DNA of 64,000 nucleotides from Antedon mediterranea (taxonomy: Eukaryota > Echinodermata > Crinoidea > Comatulida > Antedonidae), in assembly GCF_964355755.1 (NCBI RefSeq), contig NC_092678.1:1511922-1575921 (forward strand), read 5' to 3'. Made by a program: the position numbers and the translations under genes. The notes under the pieces are model-generated. The model saw nothing but the letters and a program-made list of their open reading frames with translations, was not told where the DNA came from and ran no database searches. This document shows, in pieces, positions 58,205 to 64,000 of the stretch (the first letter of the stretch is position 1; each line of letters begins with the position of its first letter).

Positions 58205-59608
58205 GTTCAATTTAGGAGGGGTGGAGGAGTTTAAGGAGATAAAGGTGGAACTATCAAACATATGGTACAGAAGTAATAGTAGCATTTGTTTTGTTACCAT
58301 CTGGAGTGATCATACAGCAACAGAACAACCTACTGTAGAAGCTCAAAAGTTGCACAATGCAGCCTGACTTTTTTTAAACAACAGCCAATGAAATTGTACT
58401 TTATAAATATTATTGATTAGCATAGACGTGAATACTTAATATGCGAACTATTTAATAACTCAACTCCTTCAAACAATAACTCCGATGTGTCAATTCTGAA
58501 TATAGGTCAGTTTCCACGTCAACAACCGATGTATACCATTGTATTTGTTTGTTTTAAATATTGATAATTATGAATTTTTTATGGAACTACAATTGGCAAT
58601 TATTAAGAAAGGTATTAAAGCATAAATTCTAAATATAGCTTTCTATTCATTGCATATAGTGTTTCTTAATTCTATTAAACACTGGAAAATATTTATTGTT
58701 GAAAGGATTACATATTACGGTAAATTGATTAATAGGTATTATTTGTATTGCGAATTGGTTTTTAAAATATTGTCGTGACACCTAAGAGTAATTGAATATC
58801 TGAGCAAAGAAGTTATTCAAGCATGCATATTTTTATGCAATATTATTCTTAGGTTGTGTTCACACACAGCAGTATTTGTTTGCAATATTTTAAATAAGTC
58901 ATGGGATGAAGGCTATGGTTAGCATTATCCAGCTAGAAAATCTAAGGTATATAAGGTACGGTACAAATTGGTTCATGTTCCCCCAATCCCACCTTCTTAT
59001 TTAGAATAAATTCGGACAGAAGACTTGATGAATCATAATGTTAAGTTAATCTTTAACCAAAGTTAATACTCGGGAATATACTCGAGCATTTACGGTAATA
59101 CAGTACCCTGTATTTAATTTACCAGATACAAAAAACATACAGTGATATTAACTTTAAAAAATCAGAACATTTTACAAAAGAACGTCTGTTACGTCTATTA
59201 TGTTAATTTTATGCAAGACATGACTACTATCTCCATTGTAATGTTGTTTGAAGGTTTGCTGTCCACTTAACTTGCAAATTCTGAAGGCTGCTGGAGTGCT
59301 AATCAGAGTGGCCAAGAGTTTTCCCTTTGTGACTACTAGGTCATTCATTAACAACCAAGGTCTGTAATGTTATTAACTGGCTGGGAGATACATTGAGGAA
59401 GATGGTAATACTATGAATGATATCCTTCATAAGTCCCATTCACACAAAGCCGTGAGACAGCATTATTTCGGTAAATCTGGATTAGCAGCTTGTGTGTGAA
59501 AGTGTATAATGGCCAAGATGAAGCAGAAAACGTCCAGAACTGTGTACCCTCTCCAGATCCTTTTAAATTCTGACAATATTACCAATCAAAACCATAACTT
59601 CAACAACA
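58205..59608. other. No gene or clear repeat recognised
   Basis: AT-rich sequence; nothing supportable. Confidence 0.5.
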
Positions 59609-59609
59609 A

Positions 59610-60001
59610 AAAAGTGATATGTTTAGAACTGAAAGATGACAGTGTCACAACTAAAAGGTGATAGGGTCAGAAACTGAAAGGTAATAGGGTCACAACTAAA
59701 AGGTGATAGGGTCACAACTAAAAGGTGATAGGGTCAGAAACTAAAAGGTGATAGGGTCAGAAACTATAAGGTGATAGGGGCAGAAACTAAAAGGTGATAG
59801 GGTCACAACTAAAAGGTGATAGGGTCAGAAACTGAAAGGTAATAGGGTCACAACTAAAGGTGATAGGGTCAGAAACTGAAAGGTAATAGGGTCACAACTA
59901 AAGGTGATAGGGTCACAACTAAAAGGTGATAGGGGCAGAAACTAAAAGGTGATAGGGTCAGAAACTATAAGGTGATAGTGTCAGAAACTGAAAGGTGATA
60001 T
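59610..60001. repeat. Minisatellite, unit about 23 bp, about 17 copies
   Basis: Units alternate between GGTGATAGGGTCACAACTAA and GGTGATAGGGTCAGAAACTA types (22-24 bp), with GGTAATAGGG variants. The order of the two types suggests duplication of multi-unit blocks. Confidence 0.95.
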
Positions 60002-60593
60002 GAGAGTGGTATATGAGATAATTGTTACTGCTGTTGCTTTAATTGTTCCAACACTACCAACCAGTTTTTTTACAAATAAAACTAAGGCATGGATTGCTAG
60101 ATATTGTAGTTGATGAATTCTGCTGATATGTAAGGTGTGTAAAGTACCTTGTATTAACCCTAGCGGCTAACGTCACAGACACAAACAAACACTTATGCTT
60201 CCATATTGATATTTATTTTCTATTTAGTATTTCTTATCTTGATACAATTGAACATAGCCTATCATAATCATAAAAACAAATATTGTTTATCCATACAAAC
60301 AAATGTTCCATATCACATTTACTAAGATATGTTGGTCTAGCCTAGATTGAAGCTATTCACCCCTGTCGTTTTGAGATGATAGAGGAAGGACAAATAAAGT
60401 CCAGATAAATATTTTAATCTTTGTAAAATAACGAGCAGAAAAGTAAACATTTTGTAATCTATAAAATGATTCTCAAAGGTTATTTCAATCCATCGTATGG
60501 TCTCAGAGCCTTTTGTATACAAATCTTTGAATAGATATTATCAACTTTACACCACTTTTACACTATCAACTAAGCTGGACTTGGTGGAGAACT

Positions 60594-60865
60594 GGGACAT
60601 CCAACTCGGTTATCGTGGATAATCGGGTTAAGCGTTTCAACCCGGTGCTCAAACACTGAACTAAAGCATCGTCTGCGCTAGTCAACAAATTAGGACATCC
60701 AACTCGGCTATCATGGAAAATCGAGTTAAGCGTTCCAACCCGGTGCTCAAACACTGAACTAAAGCATTGTCTGGGCTAGTCAACAAATTGGGACATCCAA
60801 CTCGGTTATCGTGGATAATCGGGTTAACGTTCCAACCCGGTGGACAAACACTGAATGTGAACATT
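60594..60865. repeat. 98-bp tandem repeat, about 2.8 copies
   Basis: Starts at 60594, 60692 and 60790. Each unit contains a near-palindrome AACTCGGTTATC-GTG-GATAATCGGGTT. Copies differ at a few sites; the last is truncated after AACCCGGTG. Confidence 0.93.
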
Positions 60866-60869
60866 GTTA

Positions 60870-61210
60870 TTATGATTCTAGGGCCTCTGCTGTCTTTCTT
60901 TGAAATTAATTGTTCAACTATTTATATCCATCGGGAAACATTAATTGCTAATTTTTGTCACCTTTTTGTATTTTAATTATTTTTTCTGGTATTATATTTT
61001 TATTGTTAAATGTTAAGTGCATTTAGGCTTTTGCATAATGCGCTATATCATATCATCATCATTGGAACAGATTGATGTGTGAGGTCCAGAAGTGTGTATC
61101 TGTCCTAGGCAAGCATACACTAACTTGTCAATGATTAAGCGCTCAGCTCCATAAGACAAAGACTATATATCATTTAATTAATATAGTCAATGATACAAAG
61201 CAGCAATATT
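60870..61210. other. No gene recognised; possible retroelement tail
   Basis: AATGCGCTATATCATATCAT, then CATCATT, near 61038-61065 resembles a non-LTR element tail. Confidence 0.35.
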
Positions 61211-61214
61211 GCTC

Positions 61215-61302
61215 AACTGTAGTTGCGATAACTGTAGTTGCGATAACTGTAGTTGCGATAACTGTAGTTGCGATAACTGTAGTTGCAATAACTGTAGTAT
61301 AC
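61215..61302. repeat. 15-bp tandem repeat, five copies plus a partial
   Basis: The unit is AACTGTAGTTGCGAT. Because the unit is a multiple of three, it is open as an NCSCD pentapeptide on + and QLSQL on -. This is not evidence of a gene. Confidence 0.95.
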
Positions 61303-61304
61303 AT

Positions 61305-62570
61305 GGATGCAACCAGAGTTCATCTCCCATTGTTTTTCCTATTGTGAGTTCTGAGAGTTCATCTTGGTGTTTCTCAGTCAAAGGTTTAAAAGATGTTCCC
61401 ACACAGGTCTAAAATGATAACCTTTAAACCTGATAACTGTATTCTTTGTTATTGTTTCTACAATCAGTAGTAGCATCTGAGTGCCCTTCAGCAACAAGGA
61501 CATACATACTACCAAGGTTGTGTTTGTTTGGGCCACCCAAGGACATTAGACTGGAATGTTGGCTTATCTGTGGTATGCCCATATTGTACAATACCATGCA
61601 TGTCCTATTTCATTGCAGACAGTACAGTACTTGCTTTTTGTTCAACTCCCAGGATTTTGAAATAATGGGATGGGCAATTTCACCCATGTCCTATCTTTTA
61701 CATTGTAATTTTCAAAATTTACTCACTCAACACCGTCTTTGATCTGCTAATGTTGAAGTTTAAATTCATAAGATGCTACTTGCAATGTTATAGTTTGATG
61801 TGAATTCAATTAATTAATGTTAATTCAAATTCAATTTTTCTTGTGAGGTGAACTTTTCAAGTCTAGATTGTCTACCACAAATTATCAAGCAACAAAATAA
61901 ACTTATTTTTATATTTTATTCATCAGTATTGTCTGATGTTATTCTTTTGAATGAAGTGAATAGTGTGGTGCTCTCCTAAAGTGCGCGTACACGGAAGGGT
62001 GTGGGATAGACACTAGGGTTTGTATCCAGTCCTTCTTCCAAGCCAGTCTCCCATTGCCTGCTGCCATATTCATCTTTGCAATGCAATGTTTGCTCTGACC
62101 AATCATATTAGAGTTAATTTTCTTTCAGATTGTTTTTCAAATTGACAACATCTTCTCCCTGAATCATACCTAGCTTTATTAAAGGTAATGATCTTTGTCT
62201 TTCAGTGTAATATGTTTGATCTTGAACTTGTAACACTCATGGTTACTTCCAGGTCCTTGGGTAAGGGCATTGCTTAATTAGGCTGATTAATTGTTGTACC
62301 CCAAAGAGCTAAACACAGCATAAATGTACAGGCTACTCATATTTTTAAACCAGCTAAATCAAGTTCTTAAAAGAACACCTAATCATTTGCGTGTTGGAAT
62401 GGCAAATCCAAAGTACAGTAATCGTTGATTGAGTAATTTGATATCGCTTCTTTTTGGCTTTTTTCTGACAGGTATACCACCTTGGTCATGTACAATAAAT
62501 TAATTAAAAATATACTGGATCTTGATTTGAAAATGTCCTTACAAAAAATTAAATTAACCATAAACTTAAT
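61305..62570. other. No gene recognised
   Basis: The frame at 61446-61742 (98 codons) has no recognisable domain. The rest has nothing supportable. Confidence 0.4.
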
Positions 62571-62572
62571 TT

Positions 62573-62784
62573 AAAGCTAGAGTTAAGGTAATGTTTTCTC
62601 TTGGTATGTTACCTGTTACCTCTTGAGTTAAGGTAATGTTTTCTCTTGGTATATGTTACCTGTTACCTCTTTCTAAGCTAGAGTTAAGGTAATGTTTTCT
62701 CTTGGTATGTTACCTGTTACCTCTTTCTAAGCTAGAGTTAAGGTAATGTTTTCTCTTGGTATGTTACCTGTTACCTCTTTCTAC
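62573..62784. repeat. Tandem repeat of about 54 bp, four copies, abutting a MITE
   Basis: The unit is GAGTTAAGGTAATGTTTTCT, CTTGGTATGTTACCTGTTAC, CTCTTTCTAAGCTA. Copy 1 lacks the TTCTAAGCTAG part; copy 2 has TATATG for TATG. The last CTCTTTCTACAC merges into the left end of MITE copy J. Confidence 0.93.
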
Positions 62785-62901
62785 ACTTTTAAACTAGTTT
62801 GACAAAACATGCCCAAATGTGGTAGTGATATGACATCATCATGTCTATATATGGGCATATTTTTTTGTCACATAAAATTTGATAGTGTAGACAGAGCTTT
62901 A
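62775..62901. mobile_element. CTCTGTCTACAC-family MITE, copy J
   Basis: CTCTTTCTACACTTTTAAAC ... AAATTTGATAGTGTAGACAG, then AGCTTT. The left tip differs from the family (CTCTTTC for CTCTGTC) where it meets the tandem array. Confidence 0.88.
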
Positions 62902-62904
62902 GAG

Positions 62905-63640
62905 AGGTTAGCATTAGTTCATTGTCAACAGCAGGCCTTGACATTACAATGAACTTGGAAAGATGACACTATCATCTGATGAATGATTGAAATTATCTTC
63001 CAATAAAAAAGATAGCTAATCAGATAATGGGATAATAAACTGGAAAACAATAGTAAAAACATATGCAAAAATTGATGAATTGTTGGCAGATATAAAACAC
63101 CTTTGAAATGGAAATTAATTGTAATTTATTTGATGGATATTAAAGCAACTTTACAAACAATATGACATTTATCTATAGATAAAAATCGAAAGTTATATAT
63201 ATACATGTTTAATAAGCAGTTATAGATTTAATGAAAATATTATTACTACTTACCCCCAGCACCTATCCCTCCTTTCAATTTATATTAAATGATAAAAAGA
63301 AAAACAAAAGCAATGTTGGTGATGAGAATTCGGCCAAAAAAAAATGAAAATTGAACAACTTTAGATGAGCATATTAAATTAGAAGTACCTTTTATGTGTG
63401 AAAGGCAGTTAAGGAAATTGTTTTAAAATTGGAATCATAAATTCAAATTTGTATTTACTGTCCAATTTACTTGATATCAATTTGTTTTTGACATTTTAGC
63501 TAACCTGAGGAAAAATTATGAATTCCATTAAAACATTTTGACACATGATATTATTCATGCAATAGTCTTAAATGACATTTATGAATATTTTGTACATCCT
63601 CTTCAGCTACCATACATCTCATATTTCATCTTTAGCTACT
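62905..63640. other. No gene recognised
   Basis: AT-rich, nothing supportable. Confidence 0.5.
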
Positions 63641-64000
63641 TCGCTTGACAGCCACTGCCTAACATGACCCATGAATGACCTCATATCTAACTCACCGTAC
63701 TTAACGAATGCATAATAAAGCAACGCATATCTGTGACAATCTTAAATCCGATCGGCTTAAACCAATCAGTGTTACTATGACCCCATTCTGTCCCTCATAT
63801 GCAATTCGAACCCGACCTGTTTTTATGCGCAGCTAAGTGATGCGACAGTCGCAGGTATAGCGACAGTCCAGACCTGACTGGCTAGCTCTATATGGGTCAT
63901 GATGTTGACCCACACTCGTGGGAAGTCATCGGCCCAGCTTGTATCGTGATTGTCGTTCGACGTATTATAAGCTTTAATCTCGGTAGTCAGCTTGCGAGAT
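63640..64000. promoter_or_regulatory. CpG-richer patch, candidate promoter at the window edge
   Basis: CpG dinucleotides are far more frequent here than in the preceding kilobases. A CCAAT box (AAACCAATCAG near 63759), repeated ATGACC words and GCGACAGTC repeats are visible. No open reading frame is recognised, and the direction of any gene is unknown. Confidence 0.3.

Noticed and set aside
61209-61412. Cys-rich NCSCD repeat peptide
   Set aside because: It arises from a 15-bp tandem repeat read in frame; no signal peptide or conserved context.
61446-61742. 98-codon + strand frame
   Set aside because: No domain recognised and composition like the flank.
1-64000. Operon, defence island or biosynthetic cluster
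   Set aside because: Introns, splice sites and SINE/MITE content show an animal nuclear genome; only two unrelated genes are present.

Overview
The window is animal nuclear DNA: AT-rich, with long introns, GT-AG splice sites and many short interspersed repeats. The two recognisable genes, and the mix of small inverted-repeat transposons, tRNA- and 5S-derived SINE-like repeats and AGGCCTA-rich tracts, suggest a marine invertebrate. An echinoderm is my best guess, but it rests on impression and not on a search.

Left part (1-11.0 kb): five exons on the + strand encode most of a thymine-DNA glycosylase (TDG). They cover the N-terminal regulatory tail with a PIP-degron-like motif, the whole uracil-DNA-glycosylase-fold catalytic domain, and a long C-terminal tail to the stop codon. 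The first exon or exons, with the start codon, were not found. The tails carry six SUMO-consensus tetrapeptides.

Middle-left (16.4-19.6 kb): eleven exons on the - strand encode a complete 403-residue protein O-glucosyltransferase (POGLUT1/Rumi), convergent with TDG. All splice phases close. It has a signal peptide, but it ends in TPKE and not in a KDEL-type retrieval signal.

Right part (about 20-64 kb): I recognise no further coding gene. This stretch is intergenic or a large intron. It holds a dense repeat landscape: a palindromic MITE family with about ten copies (some inside TDG introns); two MITE-like elements of about 0.87 kb that each carry a fragment resembling a Myb/SANT-like domain (PIF/Harbinger type); an element with 50-bp perfect terminal inverted repeats; an 845-bp element inserted into a LINE fragment; a 934-bp element with a 5-bp target-site duplication; tRNA-head and 5S-rRNA-head SINE-like repeats; and several tandem arrays, including 40 consecutive identical 16-bp units. 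CpG-richer patches at about 23.9 kb and at the right edge could be promoters.

The two genes act in separate pathways: TDG in nuclear base excision repair and DNA demethylation, POGLUT1 in O-glucosylation of EGF repeats such as those of Notch in the ER. Nothing here links them functionally. No new multi-gene system was found; the most unusual signals are the SUMO/PIP arrangement of TDG and the repeat structures.
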